Assembly: GCA_016859345.1 (NCBI GenBank)
Contig: CM029124.1
Span: 23,699,480-23,763,479, forward strand
Length of the DNA: 64,000 bases
Origin: Istiophorus platypterus
Taxonomy: Eukaryota > Chordata > Actinopteri > Istiophoriformes > Istiophoridae
Reading direction: 5' to 3'
Shown here: positions 1 through 10,800 of the stretch, one piece after another
Position numbering within the stretch: position 1 is the first letter of the stretch
Layout of the letters: each line of letters starts with the position of its first letter
Notes under the pieces: generated by a model
Told to the model about the DNA's origin: nothing
What the model saw: only the letters and a program-made list of their open reading frames with translations
Databases searched by the model: none
Translations under genes and position numbers: made by a program

Positions 1-154
1 AACTGTTTTGTACACACAGATCAGCCAAAATATTAAAACCAGTTACCGGTTTTATTGTTGTTGCTGACTGGTGTTTATCTGTATACTTTATGTAAAAAAA
101 TTGAACACAACTTACAGTGGGTCCTTGTTACAGTAGGCCAGCCCTCTGCCCTAC

Positions 155-277
155 CTCTTTTCTATCTGCCTCTTCCTTCTTCTTCTCCTCTTCTTTTTGC
201 CTCATTGTTGTCCTCTTTTCTGTGGATCCCACTGGTTTTGTAGGCCCCACTCTCCTCTGGAGAACCTCCAGCCACTC
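155..277 (-). CDS. Probable SPATA2-family exon 4
   Basis: Acceptor ctctgtag (278-285) and donor GAG|gtaggg (left of 155) bound 123 bases, 41 open codons in the phase left by exon 3. The peptide starts EWLEVLQRR and becomes very Lys/Glu-rich (EEEKKKEEADRKE), a likely charged helix. No strong homology is recognised in this part, so the call rests on phase, splice sites and position. It could be a chance open stretch. Confidence 0.55.
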
Positions 278-3200
278 CTACAGAGTAAGCCATGAAATGA
301 GACCAAGTTACTGTAAATTATGACCTTGTCCTATGGCTGCCATTCATTTGCATAAACATATTAGGAAGAAAGGAGGGAGAAACAAAGTATAGTATGTTCA
401 AATTTTATGGTAATGAGGTGCTTTCACTTAAACCAAGTCCTCAATCAATGTTCAAGGCAAAGGGTCTTTCAGTATTATAAACATGATTTTTATAACTTCC
501 TAATTATCCATATATTACTTTTCTAAAAGTCAACCTCCGTCATAGCAAGATTCCTCTCATCGCAGTCCGGAACTATATCATTCCTTTAAATTTCTTTTTT
601 CATGTTTAGTTATTGATTCTGGTTTGTCTCCAGATTATACACGTTATACACTTACTTTGTTTTTAACCCTTTTAAATCCTGAAAATGCAACAGAGAAAAA
701 TGCATGGCCCTCAGATCATTTTAAAGATGCTTTAATTACACAGAAATTCCTGCAGTGCTTTTAAATAAAGCAGAACAGGATGTATAGATTTTTGATCTTA
801 CTTGTGGTCCCAGCTGATCCTTCTCCATGAGCTCCAGGAGGTGGTAGCATTCCACCCTGGCCAGAAGCAGCTCAAAGCCCACCAGTCTGGCTTTGTCTGG
901 GTTAGCATCCTCACTGAGTCTGAACTCACTGGAATTCATCAAACAGTAAAGACAGAAACTGAGGACAATCAGAAGTGGACCAAATGTTTTTCACAGATGA
1001 CAGAAGCTGGCTTGAACCCAGCGTGTTTGTGTAAAGATGCAATCCCTGATTTTCTTAGAGCAACCCCAAGCCCCCCCATTAGCTCCTAACTCACCGTTGA
1101 CACTTTTAAAGTCAGTGCAGTTTGTAGCACAGTGGTTTGCACACATTTCAAAATCGGATTGAGGTTTGTTCCTTACATTTATACAAACAAATTTGTGAGA
1201 AAACATATTGAAAAAAAAAATGTAAATGAAATATTTTAAGTCTAACTCACTTGACTGAAGTTCAGGCCTATTGAACTGTGTACAAGTGGATGTGTGTGCA
1301 TGGTGTACATTTCTCCAGGCATGGAGATACCATAGCTGTAGAAGGCTTGATGTCTACAGTATTAGTTGCCACTCCTGTTCTGGTTTTTCTTCTTCTTGTT
1401 CATACCTTTGTGGGTCGTCGATGTGGGGAAGGTAGCCAATAGAAGCCAGGACTGACTGAATGGTAGAACTGTTAAGAACTGGCAGAAGACAGTAAACAAA
1501 TGGACCTGTAAAAGTCTAAACGAGAGAAAGAAAACAAAAAACATTTATTACTAAAAAACAATTTTATCAAGGACCTCTTAAAGTTGATCGTCAAAGATTT
1601 ATGACCAAGTTATGAAGCAAGTGGGACATTTTATAGTTGAAATACAATCTTGTCAGTGCTCACTGGTGGACAAACTATTTCACGGAGACACTGGCTGTGT
1701 CCTAATTCAATACTATGCACCTAGGCTAGGCAGGAAGGTAAGTATACTCAAAACAGTCGTTATACCGGCTAAGACTGCTGTTAAGGTACAATATTGTCCC
1801 GTAATAAAATGCAAAATAAGGAGCCATTTGGGTTGAAAAAGATTTACATAAATGGGTAGTGGTTGGACAGCAACAAAAATGTCTGCGTTGGTTGAATGGT
1901 AACATATTCTAACTGCAACTGAAACAACAACTACTATATGGTAGACACTTTACACATTGAGCATGTATTATAGAATTATATAGGGTATAGGGAAATGGGG
2001 CTGTTGCTAAATGACCTCAAACATATCTTTGGTCTTCCTGTACTGCAATATCTTCTTCCTTATCAGCTGACACAGACACCATCACAATATAGGTAAGGTA
2101 AAATCTTATGACTTTTTTATTTACATTTTTTCTAGCTATATTTTTTTCATAATCTTAATTAAGTTGTATGAGTGTGTGTGCATGCACTTACTGTGCTGTG
2201 ATGATAGAACCCTTCATTATTTCTATGATATCGGTGTGATGGTAACCTAGACATTGAGCACTACTGAACACTGTCTGTAATTTTACCTTTTTTCTATATC
2301 AAAAACACTTCCTGATCCTAATAGCATTCTCAATTTTTTGTTCAAACAATGCCTTTGAACAAAGTTTCTGCAAAGTGTTAGAAACATGAATTAATGATGA
2401 AGCTTTGAAAAAAGGTCCAAACCGTTACAAAAACGAAAAGGGCTTTATAAAACAGTTCGAAATTAATATTCTAAAGTCCTAAATGTTTCATTAACTGCTC
2501 ACTCTGTTCTTTCGGGTGTTCCCTCTATCTACCACATCCTGCACCGTAAAATGAAGTGGAAAAGCTCACAAAACCCTTTGGAATTATTACTGAAGTTTCA
2601 TTCCAAATAAAATAACTATGTGCAAAAGGAGACTTTATAAAATTCTGGTTTATCATTCTGGAAATTATTTATTTGTTGTTTGCAATTTGATCGCATATGT
2701 CAATACTATACACTGTAACAATTAAACTATTGAGATCTATATACAGTTTGGTATAAAAGTATTTGGGCAGTGACACAATGTTTGTAATTTTGCCTCTGTA
2801 CACCACAACAATGGATTTGAAATGAAGCCATCGGGTGATAAAAGTGCAGCCTTAAGTGTAGATTAAAGTGTAGACATTGAAGCTTTTTTTGGCTGTACTG
2901 CAAAAAAGGAGCCAGCCTTATAATACCCTTGAATGAGTGAGAGAGTAGGTGAGTGAGTACTGAGGTTGCTCGACTGGTCAGCCAGCCGAGTGTTGAAGTT
3001 TCCCCATTGGCTGTTGCTCTTTCAAAATGAATTTGCACAACCGGTTTCTATTGCGTCAGGGGGAATTTACGGGTAGTTTTTTTTAATCAACTTAGCAACT
3101 TTAATGCCAGATTCACCTACTTTTCAAATCCCTTTAGTCAGGATCTTCACAAAAACACCTAGCAACAAATCTCTGACAAACCTTAGCAGCTTTAGAAGAG

Positions 3201-6107
3201 AGTTGCCAGTACTGTTCTGCAAGTGTGAGGTCAGCCTTCCCTCCATAGAAACACCTGTCTATGCATCTCATTCAATTGACCACACGATAGCTAACACAGA
3301 TGTGTATGAGTTTCTAACTTTCTCTCTGAGTGATCATTTCACAGATAAATATATCCTGACACAAAACTTCTTTGAAGAGATTTTTTCAGATGACTTTTTT
3401 GTCAGATGATTTTGTTGTTATAAAACCAGAATTTTAGCAGCAGAGCAGCAACATGGAAATGGTTTGTAAGTGACTGCTGGTTAACATGTTGTCTTAATGA
3501 GCCAAGTTTTAGTCACTGTTCATACATGTTTCATTGTCTGACAACAGAAACAGAAAAACATGTAAATGAGAACAGCATTATTCGGTATTCAGCTTAATTA
3601 AAAAACTGTATATGTGAGCAAAGAGAGAAGCAAACAGATAAAGGGCGATCCAGCCATATACTAGGTTTTGGTTTAGTCTTATTATAAATAGACCATCATT
3701 TTCAGAGACCCAAGAGTAATTGGGCATTTGACTTACAATCACTGTCATGTCCAGCTGTGGCCCGTTTCCTTGTTATTTGCTGACAAATTAAGCACACAAA
3801 AGATTCCTGGTTGTTTCCAAGTGTTGAATTTACATTTGTAGCTGGTCATGGGAACTCTCAATATGTGGTGTTGATATAAATGAAGGAGGCATTATAAGGC
3901 TGAAAAAAACAAAACAAACCTATCAGACAGAGACAGATACTTTAGCAGTGGCCAAAAAACAATTTGGTTCATTCTTAAAAAGAAGGAATGAACTGGTGAG
4001 ATCAACAACACTGAAGACTATGGAGGACAACTAAAGTGGTTGATCACAGAATGTTCTCCTTGGTGAAGAAAAACCCTCCACAACATCTAGTCAGGTAAAG
4101 AAAACTCTCCATGAGGAAGGTGTAGCATTGTCAAAGTCTACAATCAAGAGACGTCCTCATGAATATAAATACAGAGAGTTTAACACAAGGTGTAAACCAC
4201 TGGTAACACTCAAGAACAGGCCAGATTAGACTCTGCCAGAAAACATCTAAAAAAACTGAACAGTTCTGGAACAAGATTCTTTGGATAAAGGACCAAGATG
4301 AACTTGTACCAGAATGATGTGAAGAGTATGGAGAAGGAAAGGAACAGCTCATGATCCAGTAAAGAGGCAAAATTGCAAATGTTGTGTCACCTTCGATATA
4401 TATGAATATATATATGAACCTAAACAGTAAAAAAAATTAAAAACTCAACTTTCATAGAATTTATTGGATAAAAAAAGGCTGATTATCAATGATTTCTATT
4501 GAATACATCCATGCTTCCCAGAGAAAGGAGCCGCTGCTGCACCACCTGATCTTAAGTTCTTGAAGTCCTGTGTAACTTTATTATTTAATCTGATGCTTTA
4601 TATATTTGTAACATATTCTTGAGTTTATCCGTCTTTAATCACAATATCCCTGGCAGACCTGGAGCCAAGTAGTTTTCTAGTGTAGAAAAGCTATAGATGT
4701 TGTATGGAGAGAGGAAGGGATGTGGGATTCTCAGTGGGGCCAGCAGCAGGGCTGTAGTGGAGGCTACCAGCATGACAACACACAGCTTTGTTTTGCTTTG
4801 GCTGCTTTATACACATGAACATGTAGTCCTTCAATAATAAATTGTTAATCCATGACAACTGAAATTGATACAATGAGAGATTGAGTATTACTTGATGAAC
4901 TGTTTTAAGACAGAGGCTTTTTATATTTCCAGGGAGTAAATGAAGGGATGGGAAGAGCGGAGATGGACAAGAGGGAGAAACTTATGGTGCAACAGTGGAA
5001 ACGAAAACATAGAGAAAGAAAAGAAGGTGCAACCGATTCAAGATTTGAAGAAAAAGATGAGGGAGGAAAAGAGACAGAAACTGATTCAGAACCAGCCCAG
5101 AAGCCAGGTGAAAGAGAGACAAACCCTGAGAGACAGAAAAAGAGTTTACTTAGTGATTTGTACATGTAAATTCAGTCAAATTCAAAACACAAGACTGAAA
5201 GCTGCTGTAAAATGACTGATAGATTAGAAACAGGGCCTGACAATATACCATTGTAATTAATTTATTGTTTCCCAATGATTTGTAAAAGTGGTTTCAGTTC
5301 TGATCAGTTTAGAAACACAAAAGGCTGACTTTCCATCTATAACTAATCCATAAGTCAAACTGTTTTTACTTGTGAAGTTCACAAATAAATTCACATCAGT
5401 CAGATTTGTTTTTCTGTTATATTCTGACATTGGTTTATTTTGTGAACCCTTTAGATTCGAGGCTGTTTTTGAACTAGAGAATGAGAGTTGATTTAATAAA
5501 GTAAGGTTTAACCCACCCTTCACTTCTCCACTAAAGCCCCGTGTGACTGTATTTTTCCACTACGGAAATGAATAGAAAGAAAACTAAACTATGACCCAGA
5601 GAAGCACAGGTCTTCTGACCTCCTGGCACGAGGTCTTTACCTTACCTGTTAGGTGGGAGTGGGTGAAAGACAGAAAGAAAGAAAGAGTGAGGAAGAGAGA
5701 AAGAAAGAGAGAGAGGGAAAGAGAGAGAAGGAAAGAGAGAGAGCCACCTTAAGTGTCTTGAATTCCTTCTTCCAGGGTTGAAGGAACAGGTTGACGCAGA
5801 GAGTTTCCAGCAGCTCGGTGGCTTTAATAAAAGCAGACAGGTGTTTCCTGCAGTCTGCGCTCAGGGGTTCACGGTCCTCGCCCACAACCTGGTAGAACGG
5901 GAACACGGTGAAAACGTCCCCGGCGTCTGGTTCCCGGAGCAAATACTGAGCCGCTTTCTTCAGCAGCCGGGCGTCGCGGCACGGCCTGACCTCCGTCCCC
6001 CGCCGGAGGTAGCCGCTCACATAGTCCTCAAAGAGCTCCTGGCGGGAAACGTCCGCCTGCTGTCCCGCTCCCGCACCGTCCTTCATGACCGCCGCCGACG
6101 GCCACAC
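155..6107 (-). CDS. SPATA2-family protein with PUB-type domain (5' part of gene, 4 exons seen)
   Basis: Four exons join in frame on the minus strand: 6107-5748, 1515-1406, 928-802 and 277-155. Together they give about 197 residues with no stop; the gene continues left of the window. Family-diagnostic stretches are VNLFLQPWKKEFKTLK running into TFTGPFVY across intron 1, and LVGFELLLARVEC in exon 3. These align with the SPATA2 motifs around the PWKKEF and GPFVYYVKS segments. Known for the family: SPATA2 uses its N-terminal PUB domain to bind the deubiquitinase CYLD and bridges it to the LUBAC subunit HOIP in TNF signalling. Here the PUB region is spread over several exons. Whether this is SPATA2, SPATA2L or a fish-specific paralogue cannot be settled from the N-terminus. 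Two in-frame start codons exist (6107 and 6086). The gene is head-to-head with NVL. Confidence 0.86.
278..801 (-). other. SPATA2-family intron between exons 3 and 4
   Basis: AT-rich sequence with no open frame or repeat that I recognise. It is read as the intron because the flanking splice sites and phases agree. Confidence 0.5.
802..928 (-). CDS. SPATA2-family exon 3
   Basis: Acceptor ttccag sits just right of 928 and donor CAA|gtaaga just left of 802. The 127 bases continue the phase from exon 2 (AG+T gives Ser) and end in phase 0. The peptide includes NPDKARLVGFELLLARVEC followed by YHLLELMEKDQLGPQ. It matches the SPATA2 helix that reads MVSFELFLAKVEC in mammals. Confidence 0.87.
929..1405 (-). 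other. SPATA2-family intron between exons 2 and 3
   Basis: Between donor gtatga and acceptor ttccag on the minus strand. No repeat family or additional exon is recognised. Confidence 0.6.
1406..1515 (-). CDS. SPATA2-family exon 2
   Basis: Acceptor tttag at 1516-1520 and donor AG|gtatga after 1406 delimit 110 bases (36 codons plus 2). The translation begins TFTGPFVYCLLPVLNS and ends SIGYLPHIDDPQ. This is colinear with the SPATA2 segment after PWKKEF (TGPFVYYVKS, then an I-L-x-x-x-GY motif). It was recovered by splice-site reading because other frames mask it. Confidence 0.85.
2742..4429 (+). mobile_element. Degenerate Tc1-like transposon with internal insertion
   Basis: The left inverted repeat begins near 2742 (cagtttggtataaaagtatt, then gtgacacaat) and the matching right end reads toward aacctaaacagta at 4417-4429. 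The region 3890-4365 is a broken plus-strand transposase with several stops. Its readable pieces include a CKPLVTLKN-like stretch and KRRPHEY-type residues typical of fish Tc1 transposases. The transposase stops short and runs straight into the right repeat, so its catalytic C-terminal half is deleted. About 800 bases of unrelated DNA (about 2890-3695) interrupt the left arm. The element lies in the first intron of the SPATA2-family gene. Confidence 0.82.
2890..3695. other. Unidentified insertion inside the Tc1-like remnant
   Basis: The left Tc1 arm breaks off after gacattgaagc and resumes near 3698 at cattttcagagaccc, where the homology to other Tc1 copies in the window restarts. The inserted DNA has a CCAAT-type box (ccattggctg, about 3003), a TATAAAA at about 3419, and a 101-codon open frame (3104-3409) with no recognised family. 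A solo LTR is possible but I could not define TG..CA ends or a target duplication. Confidence 0.4.
4430..5660. other. SPATA2-family intron 1, remaining part
   Basis: Mostly unremarkable AT-rich intron. At 4940-5215 two overlapping plus-strand open frames occur in a GA-rich stretch (Lys/Glu/Arg-rich peptides). They have no recognised homology and are treated as composition-driven. Confidence 0.5.
5664..5742. repeat. GA/GAAA microsatellite at the exon 1 donor
   Basis: A run of gaaa, gaga and gagg units. On the SPATA2-family coding strand it is a CT-rich tract starting six bases after the exon 1 donor. Confidence 0.9.
5748..6107 (-). CDS. SPATA2-family exon 1 (start codon, PUB N-terminal half)
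   Basis: This exon encodes 120 residues from the first ATG at 6107, or 113 from the ATG at 6086. It ends in phase 0 after KEFKTLK. The donor reads AAG|gtggct, which is a poor match after +2, and the intron then enters a CT-rich microsatellite on the coding strand. The exon is GC-rich, as expected next to a CpG promoter. The segment ETLCVNLFLQPWKKEF is the clearest link to SPATA2. Confidence 0.87.
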
Positions 6108-6700
6108 GCAGCTCCTCCGTCAAAGCGACGAGGAAGTGCGGCTGTCAACACCCGACGAGGAAGTGAAAGTGGCGGCGGCGCCGATTCCACCCAGCTGGTG
6201 TTTCTCGACCCTCCGCAGCCTCAGCGCGAAAAATGAGCGTTTAAACGTTTTCTTAGAGATCGGCTGCTCGTCCGGGAGACCCGACATTAAAGACACCACT
6301 TACGTACAATGCAACGACATCGTAAAATAAACTTTATACAGTGTGAGAGGGATTGTGAACTGTGTTTCAAGCGCAGCCGGACGAAACCGTACAACTCCGC
6401 CTGAATTACATGATGCTGCAAAGTTACAAGGTCTTGTAAAAGTGTCGCAGTGCAACTGCACAACGCCTGCTCCGTTGGATGGACTTTTCTGGAACTTGTA
6501 AACTGTTTTGAATAGTGTTACACGAGGTGAAAAATGCTGAGATATTTCCTCATCAGAAACCAAATTCCGGGATTCATCTAGAAAAAGTCTCCACAAAGCG
6601 AGAAAAGCCACGTTGTATTTTGAAAACCCTCACCCGGATGTATTCGTTTTCGCTTCCGGGTCAGGCAGTGCGCTCCAGTCACGTTGCCAGGGATATTCCA
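6108..6700. promoter_or_regulatory. Probable bidirectional promoter, SPATA2-family gene / NVL
   Basis: GC- and CpG-rich spacer between the SPATA2-family start codon (minus) and the NVL leader exon (plus). A 13-base motif, cgacgaggaagtg, occurs twice (6126-6138 and 6153-6165) and contains ETS-type GGAAGTG cores. It is followed by ggcggcggcgcc. Near the NVL side an ETS-like cttccgg lies at 6653-6659. No clear TATA box is placed for either gene, as is usual for housekeeping CpG promoters. Transcription start sites cannot be fixed from sequence alone. Confidence 0.65.
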
Positions 6701-6928
6701 GCCTTTTGACCGCGGAGCCGGGGAGATTTGGCGATGTCGTGGTGGAGATGGTGGTGATGGTGATGGTGGTGATGTAGAGATAAGCTGCCACACAGCAAAC
6801 ACAGCAAAGGCTCGGGTCTGTGCGCGTTTGGGTCGATTCTCACTGTTTCCACGCTCCGGACGCTTTAAGTTTTGCGACCAGCTCTGAGCTGCCTGCCTTG
6901 TTTCTTACACGACTTTCTGCTCGTTCAG
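6700..6928 (+). other. nvl: NVL 5'UTR exon 1 (left edge approximate)
   Basis: A strong donor, TTCAG|gtaggt, ends this GC-rich segment at 6928. The first coding exon begins with acceptor ctgctgcag at 7729, so exon 1 is non-coding. The left edge is a guess because the transcription start is unknown. A run of TGGTGG/GATGGT triplets (6738-6774) falls within it. Confidence 0.6.
6748..6777 (+). promoter_or_regulatory. Nested upstream ORFs ending in a start-stop (ATGTAG)
   Basis: Four ATGs (6748, 6757, 6763, 6772) share one frame and one TAG stop at 6775-6777. They encode MVVMVMVVM and shorter versions, the last being a bare ATG-TAG. Another ATG at 6734 gives a 7-codon ORF. If transcription starts upstream of 6748 these would lie in the NVL leader and could lower translation. 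Confidence 0.45.
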
Positions 6929-7729
6929 GTAGGTCAAGTCCCCTCATGTCTGACAGTAGCCACAGCTGACTATAAGAGCTGGTGTCAAACCGATGAAACT
7001 CCGCCAAAAGATAGAAACACGGGCCAAAGTTCGACCGATAAAAGCTGCGTTTCTTTACATCTCACTTTGTGGCTCTTTGCTATATTTTGAATCAACAATG
7101 GTTCCAAAATGAGTCCGAGTATCAACAGATTACAGTTTTAATCATCTGAAAACTGTCTTTTTTTGCTAATTTTACTATTTTTTTTACATAAAACAATGAT
7201 TAGAAAGCACAGATGAGTATGCTTTCTGTGTGAACCCACTAACATCACAGAGGTGTGCTACAGCTCACAGTCTTTGGGTTTGAACAGGGACCTTGGGAAC
7301 ACACACATGTGATCTTAAATATTCTCAGTTCATGGACCAATGACCATTTTTCTCCAAGCTCACTCTGGGATTTGGTTGAAAGTGCTTAAAAAGCAAAAAA
7401 CAAAAAATTATTTTGCCATTTCCAATAAACCCCTTACTCTTTCATGATTTTTTTTATTACCTATGTGATTCATCCTAAAACTGCATTTATTACTATGTTA
7501 GTAAAGTAATCTCATGCTGTATAAATACTAATTATTTGATAAGTAAAGGTATAGTTTTATATCAGCATTAAGATGTTGTGCAGTTGTATTTGGTAGAGAT
7601 TATGTATTTCTCTGCTATTATATTCTGTTTGTAGCATTTTTAAGAAGCGTTGATTCAAGGCAGATTGTTCTTTTACAGCAAGTGTAGAATTCATGCTGTT
7701 GCTTGTTCTAAAAGTCTGTTCTGCTGCAG
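6929..7729 (+). other. nvl: NVL intron 1
   Basis: Runs from donor gtaggt to acceptor ctgctgcag. AT-rich; no repeat or exon recognised inside. Confidence 0.7.
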
Positions 7730-7804
7730 GCTCAGAGAATCACTGACATGAAGAACAGAGGTGGTGGCTGGCCGGACGGTCGACTCAGACAGAGAGTGGA
7801 GCAG
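7730..7804 (+). CDS. nvl: NVL exon 2 (start codon at 7748)
   Basis: The coding part, 7748-7804, encodes MKNRGGGWPDGRLRQRVEQ, equivalent to human MKPRPAGFVDNKLKQRVIQ. The first 18 bases are 5'UTR. Acceptor ctgctgcag, donor CAG|gtatat, ends in phase 0. Confidence 0.93.
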
Positions 7805-10800
7805 GTATATGTCTATGTTCTAATCCTCCCAGGGCTGTAAGTAAGATGGAAATATTAAAATTATCTCATAGTTCAGTAAAAGCAGATTAGCAGTTTCTCT
7901 ACATTGCATTGCATCATATCTTATATACACACACAGACTTGATTATCATTTTTTTAAAACACACCCTTCACAAAATACAAAATGTGTTGACAGTCAAGAC
8001 ATGAAAAATATGACAAGTATGGCAGATTTATCAGTTGTCTCCAAGGAAAGTGATAATAGCATGAATAAATTTGATTTGTTTTGCATTTATCTCAATAAGT
8101 CCTACACTGAACAGGTGATGAAGATTAATATCTTAAATCATGGAACACTGTGGTAACCGTGTTGCCATCAGAGGACATCACGAAAGAGTCAAAAGTGATG
8201 ATGTCACATAAATCTAACAACCTGAGTCTGTTCTTGTATCAGGTGCCTGCTGTCTCCATGTTTTTCTCATTAAAGGATCATAATAGTGATTTTTGCATGT
8301 TTCAGCTAAATAACTGCAACCCGCCTATACTCCTATTAGAGCCAATCATTTCCCAAAACATGGAGCCATATTTTAATTTTTGTAATATTAGGCAGAAATC
8401 ACTAAACTTTCAAAATGAAATGTTCAGCTGATTCATTAACACAAAAATTCAGTGCTTTGCCTAACAAAAACTATGTCCAAATTTATAGCTTGCTTGTAAA
8501 ACAATCTTTAAAGCTGGGTCTAATTTCCACAGCAGAGGTATACATTCCCTCTGTGTAGTTCCATGTTGGATCGGTTAGCAGGACAGATTTCACACCTGTG
8601 AGTAGTTCTGATTGGACAGACTCTCTTCTGTGAAGCAAACCATGATTCTGACCAAAACATTCTAGCTCATGGCAGAATGTGCAACTTTGTAAACTTAACT
8701 GTGAACTCGGCAAGAGAATTCTCAAGGAACATGAGGTATGTGGTTCCTAAGTATTGATAACTATATGGTCGCTAAAGATTAAAAAAAGTTCATTTTTACT
8801 GTTTTCTGACTAATGCAGATCAACGCAGGTTATTTTTCATTGCAATCCAACATCCAGAATATGGCATCAACACACCCCAGAGGAGGCAACACGTGTGCAG
8901 TGACTATTTTACTTTACATCACCACTTAACAAAGAAATCACAATACAAGTCAAAACTCAAACCTAATGTAGTCCCAACTGTCTCCATGGACTAAACTTAC
9001 TAAAAACACAGGCTCCTCAGCTGATACCACAGCCACAGTGGGCACATCTCAGTAGACACAGGTAATAAAATATAACACTGTGATGTAAATAAAAACTTGT
9101 CCAATACACCAAGATTCTGGTGAGCACTGGAATCAGGATGCCTTGTCACACACGGATCACTGCCTTGACCTTACTCCTCCAGCAGTGCTTCCCGTGGTCC
9201 TATCCATGATAGAAAAAAAACACCTTTGTGGAGCATGTAGTTTGGCAGTTATTATAGTTCCACCACGAGCTGCCGTCTCTTGGTGCCAGAGGCCAGTGCT
9301 CTGGTTGATACAATGATATAGCAGCAGGGTTTCCTTCTCTTGCTTTTTCCATGCCTATCTGCTCCCTAAATCATCTCCTCCTCTTCAGTATAGTCTGGCT
9401 CAAACTGATACAGAACAACAGTCATTGTGTAGAAGTTGTAATCCTCTTGTCTGTGCTCCGCACTACACTATTCTCTGTTAACGTTTTCTTCTGAAAGTTT
9501 CACTACTTTGAAAAGTTTCTTCTCTCCTAATTGCAGTTTGTTTACTAACTAATATGCAGACCTTCCCATTCTTATCATCTATTGAGAGAGCACAGCAAAG
9601 CCTGAGTTAGGGGAATGGTGTATATATGTGCTATTATATCTATAAAACTGTCCTTTGCTCTGAGCTCCACAAAGTAACTTTCATACATTTTTCAGTACTA
9701 CTAACTGTGAAAATTATAATAAGTCACACTAAGTATTTTATTCCCTGTTGGGGTCTTAACGTCACAGCTTCTGAATGGAGAAGCTCTGTCATCAGACCTT
9801 CACTTTCACATGAATGCCCCACCAGGAAGGATTCAAGGGTCACTCTGCCAATTTAACACTGTTAAGACTCTGAAATCAACTTCAACATAAACTACCTTGG
9901 ATGTGTGTTTTGTTATGATACATCATCTATATTGAGCAAGTTTCAAGTCTCTCAGCTGATTTAATAGCATACTTAAATCAACTGATATCAATTGAAAGGT
10001 AGGAAAAGGTCAGTTAAAACCACACCACATGCATTAATTGTACGATGGCTGGAAATAACATATATTGTTAGAGCACAGGATTTACTGATGCAAAATCACT
10101 GGAAAATGGTTCTTTTTAGTTGATAAGCATAATCAGAAACCAGGTCTGAATATCTTTCATTTTCAGTCATCTTGACCCTACTTCATGGTGAATTGTGTTT
10201 TCAGTATCTGGCATCAAGCAACAGTGAATATCTGGACCTCTCAGCCATGGCCCTGGAACTTCAAAAACTATACAGGCAAGTTCATCACAACAGTGACTTT
10301 TAGGCAGAAGTTGAAAAATCTCTCAGTATAAAAGAGTTGAACAAAAGCACAAACTACAGCCCCAAAACAAGAATAAAGTCACCAATTTTAAGAAGTTAGT
10401 TCCGTGTATATAGATATGTAAAGTTAAGTACATATTAATACACACTGGTGGAGAAAAAAAATCTCAAGGAAGCATCTTCATCACCAGGGAGGAAACAGCA
10501 TTTGGCGATGTGTATGGGTTCCAGACTTCAGGCAGTCACTGACTGCAGATGATTTTCATCAAATATTAAAAATAATCCTTATATTTATAATTATTATATT
10601 AGTTTGTACATTTACTTTTGAGCCTCTGAAAATGAGAGACTGTGTACAGAAATTTCTGTAATTCCTAAACAGTTAATGTAAAGTTTTTGTCAAACCCCAC
10701 GAATTTAAGCTGAAACACACTTCAATCACACCTTGATGGCTTTGTTTTAAATCTGTTGTGGTTGTGTAGAGGGACAATTGCTAAAATTGTGTCACTGTCC

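Noticed and set aside
4940..5215. Two overlapping Lys/Glu-rich open frames in the SPATA2-family intron
   Set aside because: GA-rich DNA gives open frames by composition. Two frames are open at once and neither resembles a known protein.
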